NCBI GenBank assembly: GCA_027563935.2
Contig: CM050450.1
Location: 93,928,439-93,992,438, forward strand
DNA from: Costus lasius
Taxonomy: Eukaryota; Streptophyta; Magnoliopsida; Zingiberales; Costaceae
Direction: 5' to 3'
Length of the DNA: 64,000 bases
Shown piece after piece: positions 48,184 through 59,255 of the stretch. The notes beneath the pieces were generated by a model, which saw only the letters and a list, made by a program, of their open reading frames with translations, was not told the DNA's origin and did not search any database. Numbering within the stretch: the first letter of the stretch is position 1; every line of letters begins with the position of its first letter. A program made the position numbers and the translations under genes.

Positions 48184-49850
48184 TGTTGGGGTATGCCCTT
48201 AAGGCTAATGTTTGATGCCTTGGGATTATTTCAGTATCATGTTTAAACTCTACGTTTGTAAAGGCAATGGTTGTTATTCAGGTTGTTACATCATCTGCTA
48301 CAATATGTATACTTCTGAATAATGTCTCAATGCTGTTCAGCTTGGCTGACATGCAGTTTTGTCCTTAGTCGAGATATCTTGGTGAACATGAGACAGCCTT
48401 GATATGATTAAGACTAATATGTGTTCTAATCTTATAGGATGCTTCGAGCATGGAATAAGATGTAGACTCATGGGTACATTGGATGTACTGGACAGACCCT
48501 ACTTAGGATATTCAATTGCTTGTCACAAAGTGAATAATCCTTATATGCAAACAAGTGGCATATTTCCTCTGACTTGAGATCACTTGTGTTTCTAAATGAT
48601 GATTGGCGTTGTTTTGAGGTAGTTCGATATCATTTGAAACATAATGGTTATATATTATCTTGGATAATGAGCATGAGTCATGTTAGGGCACTAGTGATAG
48701 ATATAGGATTGCCGTCTCCTTGATTGGAGTGTGATGTTCTATAGGGGCCCCCTGGATGAGATGATTGAGAAAGTGTATGGCCATACCCAGATGACTATGA
48801 TCATCTGATCTAATCATTCTCATCATATTGGAATTACAGGCTTGACACGCTTGTCCAATAAGAACGTCCAGTGGCAAAGGAAACACATATGCCTAGTGAG
48901 TTGGGTTCACACTTGTGCTGTGGTTTGGGTGTAGTCTTGGAAGACTCTTTCCTTTATATCGGGAGACAGTGATGTGTTGCTAGATACCCCTCACTGATCG
49001 TGATAACGTAAGTTATCGTTACCGACATTTAAAGGAAACCCTTAGGGTCGCACAATTTGATGATATTGCTTACTTAAGTCAGATCGTGTGGACTGAATTG
49101 TTCTGGTTCAGTTTAAAGGGATTTAATCTCTGATTGTAAGTGAGATCTGGTCTGGTCATGTTTGATTGATTAGGGGTTGAGATCGGTAAGCTTCGATCGA
49201 GAGAATTGATGCTAGATCGGTGAGATCAAGAGCATCAAGAGATGAACGGTTGGATCTTGAACCTTTAGGGTTTATTGTGATCTGAACCAGATGCTTGGCT
49301 TAATTGGTCTTTGAACCAAACCGAAATTGAACCAGCTCATCATGTGAGCGCATGGTTCAAGGGGAGAGCAAAATGCGTTCGGGTAAACCCATGGTCGCAT
49401 GAACGTTGGTGGTTTGCTATTTTTAGAAGCCATGAGGCCACGCCTCACGTTCACGCCAAGAGAAGTTTTATTCTCACCTCTCGCCCCTCTCTCTAGAGGT
49501 TCACTCGTTGTGTGTCGCCTTGACGCTTTGGAGATGATTCGGCCAAGAAGAAAAAACATCTCCTTCCCTTCCATTCGATCAGGAGACCTTGGAACCTTGC
49601 TAGCACAAGGAGCACTAAGGGAGTAGGCGCATTGATCACCTTGTGTGCGCACTATTTGGAGGAGAAGCGTTTGACTCTCTACTTCCTAGACGCCATCCAA
49701 GAAATGGCATCGGTAAGGATCGATTCTCATGTATACAAAAATTTTAAAGTTGATCATACTGCATGCATCGATCTAGAAACCTTTTCCGCTGTGTTAAAAC
49801 CTCTGCATGCGCCTATTAGGGTTTCGCCCCCTCGTGGTAGGGGACTTTCA
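48184..49850 (+). repeat. Element D 3' LTR
   Basis: TGTTGGGG to GGGACTTTCA, 1667 bp, the same length as 11997-13663. The TSD CCTAG follows. Confidence 0.97.
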
Positions 49851-50673
49851 CCTAGGGGCATAATGAGGTGAGGGAGGCGCCTTTTGCTTCATTAGGAAGC
49901 ATTATACGCCTAGCCCTTATGCCTCTGATGGTATGCTTGCCTCTAAGGCAAGTCTTGGGGCTGATATGGCTTGAGAGCTTTTAAGAAAACTCTTGGGGCG
50001 CATATTGATTAGTGGGAGAGGTTTATGGTAAAGTCTTGGAGACTTTCCTTACCTCAAACCCTAATTGTTAACCCCTTCATCCTAGCCGCACACTTGTCAT
50101 GATCTGCGCCCATTCCAAAGCGCCTCTTGCTCTATAAAAGAGATCCCTTGTTGCCCCCTCTTATGACACCAATTCTCTTAGAGGCGTGAACAACAAAGGG
50201 GGCGAGAGCAAAGAAGGCCTTGTCATAAGTTTGCTTCTTCCATCAAGTGGCCACAAGCTTCTTCCCTTCTTCCTCCTCCTCCTTTGGCATAAGGGAAGTA
50301 AGGGCTAGGGGGCATCATCTCTCTTCCTTTCATCTTCATCGTTGGCGCATATCCTTGGAGGTGGCGCAAGCCTTGAAGAAGGAGGAACAAAGGCTTGGAT
50401 CTTCTTCCCGAGGTTAGCACCGGGCGTGGAAGAAGAGAACTCAAGGCATTCGTGTGTGTGAGAATGCAGAGGGTGAATGCTTGGGTGCCAACCTCGACAT
50501 CAACTCCATGCTTGCTCTAGGTACTTACTATGACATCGTGTCGACCCTCTCGCATGACGATCTTCACTAGGTTTTTGGGACTGGCCTATTTCGGGGATAT
50601 TCTTCCGTTGTACAATGTAATATATAATGTCCATCTCTGGAAAATTATAAAATATCCCCAGGGTTTCCCAACA
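49851..50673 (+). repeat. Element C solo LTR, second part
   Basis: Resumes C after the TSD CCTAG (49851-49855) and ends TTTCCCAACA at 50673. A TATA box (CTATAAAAG, 50132-50140) probably marks the U3/R boundary region. ORFs in this stretch have no recognisable product. Confidence 0.88.
50132..50140 (+). promoter_or_regulatory. Putative LTR promoter TATA box in C
   Basis: CTATAAAAG in the last third of the LTR, preceded by GC-richer sequence. The position fits a copia LTR promoter. B has a similar CTATATAAT on the minus strand at 9819-9827. Confidence 0.55.
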
Positions 50674-51145
50674 GTGACATGCCTAATGACAACCGTTATT
50701 ACCTCCCAACTATGGCGAGGTGTTAGGTTGCATCAAAGCATGTCTCTAATCATATAGAATGGCCAATGACCTCAAGTCAAGGGATCAATGCATCTCCTGT
50801 CACTTGTGAGGATAAATTATGACACCAAGTCATAGGCTCACAGCGGATCGGTCCAGTATATCCACCATTGACATACCCATATGTATGCGTTAGCATCTCG
50901 TGCCTAACCAGCCCATATACCAGTATCTTAAGTACCATAGCTGTCCCATATCCACTAAGGTACATTAACTGGGGACAATAATTTGAGCACAGATCCAATC
51001 TATCTCCAGGGACATTATCATGTAAGTACATAATCGTAGATGTAAACAAACAATGATAATGACAATGCCGGAATGATATATAACTATCAGAGTCAAGTAG
51101 TACAAAGATGGACCAAAACTAGGTCTCAGGGCCTACACACCAACA
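50674..51145 (-). repeat. Element B 3' LTR, inner segment
   Basis: Resumes B after C with GTGAC (50674-50678) and ends CACACCAACA at 51145. It matches, in reverse complement, the start of C (10825-11290), for example ggtctcagggc and acctcccaa. Confidence 0.88.
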
Positions 51146-51156
51146 ATCTCTGACTT
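51146..51156 (-). promoter_or_regulatory. Element B polypurine tract
   Basis: AAGTCAGAGAT on the minus strand, next to the LTR; a variant of the AAGTGGGAGAT of the main family. Confidence 0.8.
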
Positions 51157-51181
51157 GCACTAAGACCTAGAGGTGGAGGAA

Positions 51182-51660
51182 TCACAACCCCATATCTCTA
51201 GCATGACCATCATGCTTCTGCTGCGCTAAAGCTTTGATCAGTGGGTCTGTTAGATTGTTCTCTATGTCAACTCTGCTAATCTTGACATCACCTCGATCAA
51301 TGATATCTCTGATCAGGTGAAATCTCCTGAGTATGTGTTTGGAGCTTTCATGAGACCGTGGTTCCTTAGTTTGTGCAATTGCTCCATTGTTGTCACAATA
51401 GAGCACAATGGGATCCACTGCACTTGGAACCACCTGAAGTTCAGAAATGAACTTCCTAATCCAAACGGCTTCTTTGGCTGCCTCAGAAGTGGCCACATAC
51501 TCAGTCTCGGTTGTAGAATCAGCTATGGTGGATTGCTTGAAGCTCTTCCAGCATACAACACTTTCATTCATCTTGAACACATATCCAGCCTGCGAACTGA
51601 AATCATTAGGGTCAGACTGGAACGACGCATCATTGTAGCCTAGAACACTGAGCTTTTCCT
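51182..51660 (-). pseudogene. Element B pol remnant, RNase H C-terminal part
   Basis: The minus-strand frame reads EKLSVLGYNDASFQSD at its upstream edge, then VVCWKSFKQSTIADSTT, the motif TETEYVA, VLYCDNNGAIAQ, HILRRFHLIRDIIDRG and a stop at 51182-51184. It is related to the RNase H of F but clearly diverged (YNDASF for YTDASF, LYCDNN for IFCDNT), which supports a separate family. RNase H removes the RNA strand during reverse transcription. Coding similarity ends at about 51660, where a stop and unrelated sequence follow, so the other 90 percent of pol and all of gag are gone. A start at 51580 is only an internal Met. Confidence 0.92.
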
Positions 51661-51782
51661 ATTGTGATCCGAAAGGACACACTTATGAATACAAGTAGGT
51701 AGACTTATTTCATGTGTCGCGGCCAAAACTAAGTGTTGGCGTACAGGGACTTTTGTCACTCCCTGACACGGCTCCAAAAATT
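51661..51782 (-). other. Probable leader and PBS of an Athila/Tat-like gypsy element
   Basis: On the minus strand, the bases just inside the LTR end read TTTTTGGAGCCGTGTCAGGG, which resembles the TTTTGGCGCCGTTGCCGGGG region of Athila/Tat elements with several changes. The remaining hundred bases up to the junction with B show nothing recognisable. Confidence 0.45.
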
Positions 51783-53735
51783 TGTTGTCCCTAAACTTGT
51801 AGTGTCCGCAAGTGCACGGATTCTCGAAGTAATAAAGAAAGTATCGAATCCACAGGGACTTATGTTGTCAGGTACCAAATAAATGATTTCTTCCAATCTA
51901 GGCAATCGAATAAAAGCAAAGTAAAGATCGAAAACACACGGGAAAATACTATCAGAGAGAAACTGGGACTAGGGTTCATTCACTTTAATTTTCATGACTA
52001 GATATATAAGGATATTCATCAATCAAATTCTATTATGATAAAGGCATAATTTACTTTGTAAAGAGATTAACTCACTTTCGTGCAAATAACCATGCAGACA
52101 CGTATCCTCGATTTCGCGCAAGATTTATCCCAAGCTAATGATAAGTAAATCATCAAACAAAGAACTCGAGGATCACTTCCGTGCATCCGAGTTCTAAGTT
52201 GATCGCCTCGAGTGGAAACTCAAGGATCACTTTCGTGCATCCGAGTCTCAAACAAGTTCTACCTATGGTTCTCCAACGTTTCGATCCTCACTTTCGTGCA
52301 AGATCTCCACGTTTGACACAATAACTCAATCCTAGGTTCATAATTATCATCATGACAATTTAAACTACTAAAATAAAGAAATAAGAACTTAACCTAATTT
52401 CTTACAGTGAGTTCCTATTAATCAATTTTAGGGTTCCAAGTTCTCAAGCAAATCACCTTTCGGTCCTTATTGCGAAAACTCTAAATTATGATGACAGAAA
52501 GTAAACTAAGGAGAATCTTAGAGCAACAATTGCATAGGTAAAATTATCAAAGTAGAATAATCATGATGAAAGCAAAAAGTATCTAGTCATTAAGAAAATC
52601 AAAGGGAATTACTCCCCCAGGTCCCAAAGAGTGTTTAAGCTAGCATGGTGAAGAAAATATAATACTCCATTGTTTCAGAAGATCAAAAATCAAAGGAAAA
52701 GAAGTTTTAGAAAAATACACCACGGCTGTGAAATTAAACACAGCCGTAATTTGCAAAGGAGCTCGATGAACAGTAGCGGCGCCTCCTTCTTCTTTGATTT
52801 CTCCTCCAATTGATCTCCTTTCGTTATGAAACTTCTAGTATGTTGTCTCCTCCTCCAAGCAAAGCTTCAGTATGAATTTCACGGCCGGAGATGCTCTGGA
52901 TTTGTGGCGGCGGCGGAACCCTAGGCGGCGGCGTGGAACTCGATTTCTGTCTACACGGTGGATGAAAATTAGGGCTTTCGCCCTTGCCGTGTTCTCCTCC
53001 TTGGAGGCTCCCATTCTTCTTCTTACGGCATCAAATTTAAAGGTTTGGATCGTCCGCAATCTTCTCTGCAAAAATCGGGCTTCAAAATTGACTATGGAGT
53101 CGCATTCAAAAATGAAAATACAGCAGTGTAATATTTCATGGCAGTCCTGTAAAATTGCTCGCGTTCTCTGATCTGAATTGTCTGGCAAATACGGCACCGT
53201 ATAATGGTTCATGGCACTGCCATAAAATCGGCTGAACTCTCTGGTCGAAATCGTCTGGAAAATACGACCAGTGTCAAAGTTTACGGTAGTGTCGTAAAGT
53301 CAAGAATTATCTCTGTTCTGAATGCACTTCAAAATACGGTAGTGCTAAGTTTTATGGCAGTGCCGTATTTTTCATTAAACCTTCTGGTCGGAAATTCCAC
53401 CAATTTACGGCAGTGCTCTGATATTACGATATCGTACGAAAATACGGTACCGTAATATAGAATACGGCACTACCGTATTTTGGTTGGTTGCTTCGATTTG
53501 CATGAAATTTGTCAAGTGATCTCCTCTTGATGATGGTAACTTTTCCATGTCTTTGATTTTTCTCAAAAATGCCTCAAAATAGTGCCTTTTTACCTAAAAA
53601 TCATGAAAAACCAAAATAGAAGTAGATTTTGCAATATTTGATAAATTTAGCATAAAAATAAGCAAAAGATCTTCAATTTAGCATGAAAAGATATATAAAA
53701 TGATACAAAATATACTATATATTTTGGTGTCATCA
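51783..53735 (-). repeat. Putative Athila/Tat-like gypsy LTR
   Basis: On the plus strand the stretch begins TGTTGTCCC and ends GGTGTCATCA, a TG...CA pair 1953 bp apart. The PBS side has gtgtccgcaagtgcacgg and atcgaatccacaggga, strings typical of the 3' part of Athila/Tat LTRs. It is on the minus strand, like the gypsy pol fragment at 1-237, so it may be the 5' LTR of that element; the region between would have been lost in the deletion that also truncated B. A partner LTR is not in the window. ORFs here are not supported as genes. Confidence 0.55.
53180..53480. repeat. Cluster of ACGG/CCGT inverted-repeat units
   Basis: At least eight short units built on aaatacgg, tacggcagtg or gtagtgccgta recur in both directions, ending in aatacggcactaccgtatttt near 53462. 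A related pair, cacggctgtg and cacagccgt, lies at 52724-52749. They can form short hairpins. Confidence 0.6.
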
Positions 53736-54316
53736 ATTTTCTTATTGGAGCATTAAATCTTATTCTTGGGTATAGCTACTTTTGGTAACCGAATTAGTAG
53801 GCTGCTCTGCTATCCTTGGACACCTACAGCTTCTTCTCCAGATTCGCAGTGCCTCTGATTACCAGCCACTGCAGCTGCTTCTGACACCACTATTTCCAGC
53901 CGTCGACACTGGATTATACCATCAGCAGCCTCTTACTTCTTCTACTGCCTCTGTTTCCATTGATTTTATTTATTTTTGCAGCCGAAGCTTCATTAGTGAC
54001 TGATTTTTTTTATGTGCAGTGATATCTCTCGGTACCCACCAGCCGACGATCTCATCTCTAGGATTGTAGTGTCTAGCAAGCCACTAGAGATTACTCACTC
54101 TACTGTCGGCACCATCACCATCATTGCTAGCAGCTCTACAGCTAGCATTTGTTCCACCTCTGCTTCTCACCTACATCAGCTCCTCCACCGGTAAAATTTT
54201 CAAAAGACACATCTTTGAACCTAGCCGCATCTACCCCGATTTTGTACCCCGGACGATGATTGAGTTTGCTATATAGTTTTGTAAGTATTATTTTCACTTT
54301 CTTGTGATTTGATAAT
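53736..54316. other. Unassigned stretch between the gypsy-like LTR and element H
   Basis: 581 bp, pyrimidine-rich on the plus strand, with short open frames (for example 54012-54194) but no motif I recognise. It could be host DNA, an old element or the target of H. The last bases are gataat, which would include the left TSD of H (probably ATAAT or AATAA-like; the right copy is outside the window). Confidence 0.4.
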
Positions 54317-55979
54317 TGAAAGGGGGGGGGGGGCGAAACCCTAAACGCATGCACTTCTAAAATTTTGCATGGGCGGAAATAAGGATTTCAACATGATCGC
54401 ATGTGGCATGAACATATGATTAACTTAAAGCCTTCATAGATCAACACAAAGATTTTACCATAGCCATTGTTTGGATGGCAACTTGGAAATAAGAGGGCGA
54501 TGTGGCTCTCCTCCAAAGTGAACGCACACAAGATGGTGATGGCTTCCTTCTTGGCGTTCCTTGTGCTAGCAAAGCTCTCCAAGGAGTCCTCGATGCATGA
54601 AGGAGATGAGATGCACTCTTGGCGTGAAGTCTCTCTTCCTCAAAATGAGAGGAGTCTCGAGAGTAGAAGATGGGCGACGAGTAAAGCGTTACCCTCGAAC
54701 GTGGAGGCGTGCTTCTATTTTGGAAAAAATTCAACTTCCAAAAATAGCAAGCCCTCATGCGTTCAAGCGTTCACTCCAAGTGAACGGTTCGCAACTCCTT
54801 CTCCCTTTGAACCATGCGTTCATATAATGAACCGGTTCTATAGAATTTGGTTCAAAGACCAAATCAAACCAAGCCTTGGTCTAGACCTTATTAAACCGAA
54901 AGGCTCAAGATCTAACCACACATCTCTTGATGCTCTTGATCTCATCGATCTAGCATCAATTCTCTCGATCGAAGCTTACCGATCTCAAGCCCTAATCAAT
55001 CAAACATGATCAGACCAAATCTCACTTACAATCAAAGTTTAAACTCCTTTAAACTGAACCAAAACAATTCAGTCCACACGATCTGACATAAGTAAGCCAT
55101 ATCATCAAATTGTGCGACCCTAAGGGTTTCCTTTAAATGTCGGTAACGACAACTTAAGTTATCACGATCAGAGAGGGGTATCTAGCAACACATCACTGTC
55201 TCCCGATATAAAGGAAAGAGTCTTCCAAGACTACTCCCAAACCATAGCACAAGTGTGAACCCAAGTCACTTTACATATGTGTTTCCTTTGCCACTCGATG
55301 TTCTCGTTGGACAAGCGTGTCAAGCCTGTAAGTCCAACATGATGAGAGTGGTTAGATCAGATAAACATAGTCATCTAGGTATGGCCATACACTTTCTCAA
55401 CCATCTCATACAGGGGGCCCCTTTAGAACATCACACTCCAAACAAGGAGAGGCAATCCTATATCTATCACTAATGCCCTAACATGACTCATGCCCATTAT
55501 CCAAGATAATCTATAACCATTATATTTCAAATGATATTGAACTACCTCAAGACAATGCCAATCCTCATTTAGAAACACAAGTGATCTCAAGTCAGAGGAA
55601 ATATGCCACTTGTTTGCATATAAGGATTATTCACATTGCGACAAACAATCGAACATCCTTAGTAGGGTCTGTCTAGTACATCCAATGCACCTATGAGTCT
55701 ACATCTTATTCCATGCTCGAAGCATCCTATAAGATTAGAACACATATTAGTCTCAATCATATCAAGGCTGTCTCATGTTCACCAAGATATCACGACTAAG
55801 GACTATACTGCATGTCAGCCAAGCTGAACACCATAGAGACATTATTCAGAAGTATACATATAGCAGCAGATAATGCAATAACCTGAATAACAACCATTGC
55901 CTTTATAAACATAGTTTATACATGATACTGATAATAACCCAAAGGCCTCAAACATTAGCCTTAAGGGCATACCCCAACA
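54317..55979 (-). repeat. Element H 3' LTR
   Basis: TGAAAG to CCCCAACA on the plus strand, 1663 bp, similar to the D and E LTRs. A run of twelve G follows the first five bases (54322-54333). Confidence 0.93.
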
Positions 55980-55990
55980 ATCTCCCACTT
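55980..55990 (-). promoter_or_regulatory. Element H polypurine tract
   Basis: AAGTGGGAGAT on the minus strand, next to the 3' LTR. Confidence 0.9.
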
Positions 55991-55999
55991 GCACTTAAT

Positions 56000-56239
56000 C
56001 TAATGGTTGAGAAATCTCAAACCCATATTATTACAGTGCTTCTCATGCTTCTGCTGCGCCAGAGGCTTTGTAAGCGGGTCAGCTAGATTGTCATCTGTAT
56101 GAACCTTGTAGATCTTGATCTCTCCACGATCTATGATCTCACGGATCAAATGAAACCTTCTCTGTATGTGCTTGGACTTCTGGTGTGACCGTGGTTCCTT
56201 TGCTTGTGCTATTGCTCCAGTGTTATCACAGAAGATAAC
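56000..56239 (-). pseudogene. Element H pol, last part of RNase H
   Basis: The minus-strand frame from VIFCDNTGAIAQ to FLNH, including HIQRRFHLIREII and DNLADPLTKPLA, ending in TAG at 56000-56002. It is the C-terminal 80 or so residues of the polyprotein. The upstream part lies beyond J and resumes at 59256; the TSD ATAAC is at 56235-56239. A Met given by a TTG-type start near 56251 lies in J and is not real. Confidence 0.92.
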
Positions 56240-59200
56240 TGTAAGATCCAAGGATCTTAAGTCCTGGTAAGCATTATTTTTGATTTAAATAAAATTATTG
56301 ACTGTGTTATTATTCCTGTGTATTGATTGTTAATTTATGATAAATTAATTAGAGATTTTGGTTGTTGAATTATAGTTAATTAAATTAGAGATTTTTGGAT
56401 GTTAATGTTAATTAATTAACTAGCTTATTGGATACCAATTTTCAGTTAATTAATTAGAGTTTACTGCTTGTTAATTTAAGCTATTTAATTGTTAATTAAT
56501 TGGAGTTATTGGACGTTAATCCTTATTGGATGTCAATTAAATCCTTATTGGATTTTCATTAAGTGAATGGTTAGTTAATGGTTAAATTAATTAGTTAATC
56601 ATGGGTTATTGGGTTTGCACGAATTGGGTTTTAAAATTCAAATTATTAGTTAAATGGATTAAACCCTATTTGAATTAATGGGTTAATGGGTTAAAAATTT
56701 AAAACCGAAATTTTGAGTTAGTAATTTCGGTTAGGGTAGAGTTTGTGGCGAAATTTTGGCTTGGAGGAAATTCTTGGGCGACGGCTTGAAGGCTTGGGGC
56801 GATTCTTGGAGGCGAAAATTCCTTTCTTCCTCTTCCTTATCCCTTTGGCCGGCGTCTTGGTGTTGGTGGCGTTCCTCTTCCCTTGGTGGCAACATTGGTG
56901 GAATTTCAAGGCTTTAGGCGAATTGTTGTGGAGGATTTTCACCCTAGTGTTCTCGGTTAAGAGGTGAGTGGGGTGTCTTAATTCCTTCCATATGTGTCTT
57001 ATTCGAACTCCATCAATATAGTTGTGTTAAATAATAAATTTGATTGCATGAAAAATTACCATGTGTAAAACCGAAATCTTGATAGTTGGGATGAAAACCA
57101 AAAATTTGTAACCTTGATAATTATTTATGAAAAACCGAATCCTTGATGTTAATTGTGAAATCCGAAATCTTGATGATTGTTTATGAAAACCGAAAATTTG
57201 TAATATGAAATTTAAGGTATTCTCTTATGGAATTTGGGAAGTTTTAGACCAATGATTTTAAACATGAAATTCATGTTAATTAAGGTTTAAAATTAAATAG
57301 ATAATATGTTATGTTAACCGTGGGTTACATGTAGTGATTTGTAAAATAATGTTGTATGAATACATGCTTTACATTTTATGTTGATTTTATGGATGTTTGT
57401 TGTAATTTTATGTTTCTTTATGAGTGTAGCATGTTTTATGGTTATATATTTATGGTTATGTAACTTTGTTTGAGAAATTGAGTGATAACTTAGCAAGACT
57501 ACACTGAACTATCAGCATGAAACCTAAGGACTACACTACATTATGTGATTTTGAATTTTTGAATATTATGTGATCATGTGATTTTTGAGTATTATGTAAT
57601 TATGTGATTTTTGAAGAGTATGTGGTTATGTGATTTTCGGTTATTATGTGTTATGTGATGGGTAGGACTAAGGCTAAGTGTGACGGTGTACTCAAGGGGA
57701 TAGTATGTGTAATATGTTAAGGGTTTGAGATTTCAGCCCTGTATTGTGTTATGTGAGGGGGTTGATGTTCAGCCTACCTGTTATGATTATTGTGATGGGG
57801 GTTGATGTTCAGCCTGCCCGATATGATTATTGTGATGACTATCCTAGAGTCTAGTTGACACTTAGAAGTCCACCGTTGTGAAATAAGATATAAGATGTGT
57901 CTGTTGTCCAGTAGGAACCTTTTGGGAGAACGGGTTTTGACGCAAAGTGCCATGTCTTGGTCGGACAGGGGCCACCTCTTGATGTCATCACTCTTTTTGT
58001 GATATGGGGTGTCATAGAGCAAAGTGCCACGTCGTGACCCGGCGGGGGCCACCTCTTGAATCTACACACAATCCATCGATGTGTTATGGGGTGTTTTAGA
58101 GCAAAGTGCCACGTCGTGACCTGGCGGGGGCCACCTCTTGATTCTACTCACTGTCCATGTTTATATGTTGCATGAAATTTTGCAGTCTCCCAGTGCTTAG
58201 GCCAAAGCCGGGTTAGACCATAATGGTCACTACTGAATATGCTGGACAACTAGGTTAATTAAGTGTTGGTGTGTTTAGTTGGTTTAGAGTATAACTCTAG
58301 AACCTGAGTTTGTTATATGTTGGTGTGTACATCTGAGTTGGTTTAGAGTATAACTCTAGAACCTGAGTTTGTTATATGTTGGTGTGTACATCTGAGTTGG
58401 TTTAGAGTATAACTCTAGAACCTGAGTTTGTTATATGTTGGTGTGTACATCTGACTGTTATTATGACTTCTGTTTTCTTTATGTTGTTATATGTTGACAT
58501 AATGTTCCTGTTAAAGATTTTTAAAATAATCTGTCTATATTTTTGAGTGTATGTTATGGATGGTCGATTTAGACTATCCACTCACTGGGCTGTGTAGCTC
58601 ACCCCTCAATGTTTTCAGGTGTAGAACAGGGGCGCACTGCATGAGTTAGCATATTATACGGATATTGTGATTCTTCATGCTGATTGGATGTATAACTTTT
58701 GTGCTTAAGTAACTGAGGCCGGATGTGGCCGAATTATATGAACTTGGGTTGCCAGTTGTGGCCAAACTATGTGTGAACTTGTGTTGCCGGTTGTGGCGGT
58801 TTTGATATTATGATTTTTGTGTCACCGCGGGCTTTGGCCTGGTTTCGGTGTTGGGTATCACTGTGAAACTTTATGGAATCGATTTTGTGATTTTGTTTTG
58901 AAATTCGGTTTGTGGTGTATTCTTTGTAATCGGTTTTGATATACCTGTAACTTGCATATGTCTAGTGCAAGTATTGCCTGGTGGTAGGTACCTTTATGGA
59001 TTTTATGGATTTGATACGGATTTGATATAACTGTTACCTTGCATATGTCTAGTGCAAGGAATGCGTGGTGGCAGGTACCTTTATGAAATTGTGTTTTTGT
59101 GGAGATTTATATGTATGGATTTTCGAAATTTTTAGATCGGGTTTCCTGAACGGGGTTTTACCTAGCATATGTATCGATCTTGTATGATAACATCCTATTT

Positions 59201-59250
59201 CTTTCATGAATTGTGTTGCTTGTTTGGGGTTTAGATAACGGGATGTTACA
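56240..59250 (+). mobile_element. Element J: solo LTR of a G-like (Tekay) gypsy element
   Basis: Starts TGTAAGATCC and ends GGGATGTTACA, 3011 bp, with TSD ATAAC at 56235-56239 and 59251-59255. It aligns along its whole length to the LTRs of G in the opposite orientation, with many more differences than between the two LTRs of G. No internal region is present, so it is a product of LTR-LTR recombination. Small ORFs on both strands in it mirror LTR sequence and are not genes. Confidence 0.95.
58277..58453 (+). repeat. 59-bp tandem repeat, three copies, in J
   Basis: Three near-identical units starting agttggtttagagtata. G has two copies per LTR. Confidence 0.95.
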
Positions 59251-59255
59251 ATAAC

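Larger units (their letters stand above)
11997..49850 (+). mobile_element. Element D: Ty1/copia retrotransposon, main family, carrying nested E, F and G
   Basis: LTRs of 1667 bp at both ends (11997-13663 and 48184-49850) and TSD CCTAG at 11992-11996 and 49851-49855. Removing E (in the leader) and G (in pol) with their TSDs leaves about 9.07 kb, the normal size of the family. The two LTRs show about twenty mismatches by eye, the most of any pair here, which fits D being the host of the other insertions. The coding region has a TGA stop and is split by G. Confidence 0.96.
10825..50673 (+). mobile_element. Element C: solo LTR of the element-B copia family
   Basis: Begins TGTCGGTGTA at 10825 and ends TTTCCCAACA at 50673, with the TSD GTGAC on both sides. 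When D (11997-49850 plus its TSD) is removed, C is one continuous LTR of about 1.99 kb. It contains no internal coding region, so it looks like a solo LTR left by recombination between two LTRs. It sits in the LTR of B, a member of the same family, in the opposite orientation. Confidence 0.9.
238..51660 (-). mobile_element. Element B: Ty1/copia element of a second family, fragmented and truncated
   Basis: B lies on the minus strand, so its 3' LTR is on the left. LTR pieces at 238-246, 9324-10824 and 50674-51145 join into about 1.97 kb when A and C and their 5-bp TSDs are removed. The outer ends read TGTTGGGAA and CACACCAACA on the plus strand, a TG...CA terminus. The polypurine tract (reverse complement of atctctgactt) follows at 51146, then the C-terminal RNase H remnant at 51182-51660. 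The rest of the element, including gag, integrase, reverse transcriptase and the 5' LTR, is missing. B interrupts the gypsy pol fragment at 237/238. No TSD can be tested because the right end is lost. Confidence 0.85.

Noticed and set aside
52872..53455. Two ORFs of 83-99 codons in the gypsy-like LTR.
   Set aside because: No recognisable motif, and they overlap the palindromic ACGG repeats.
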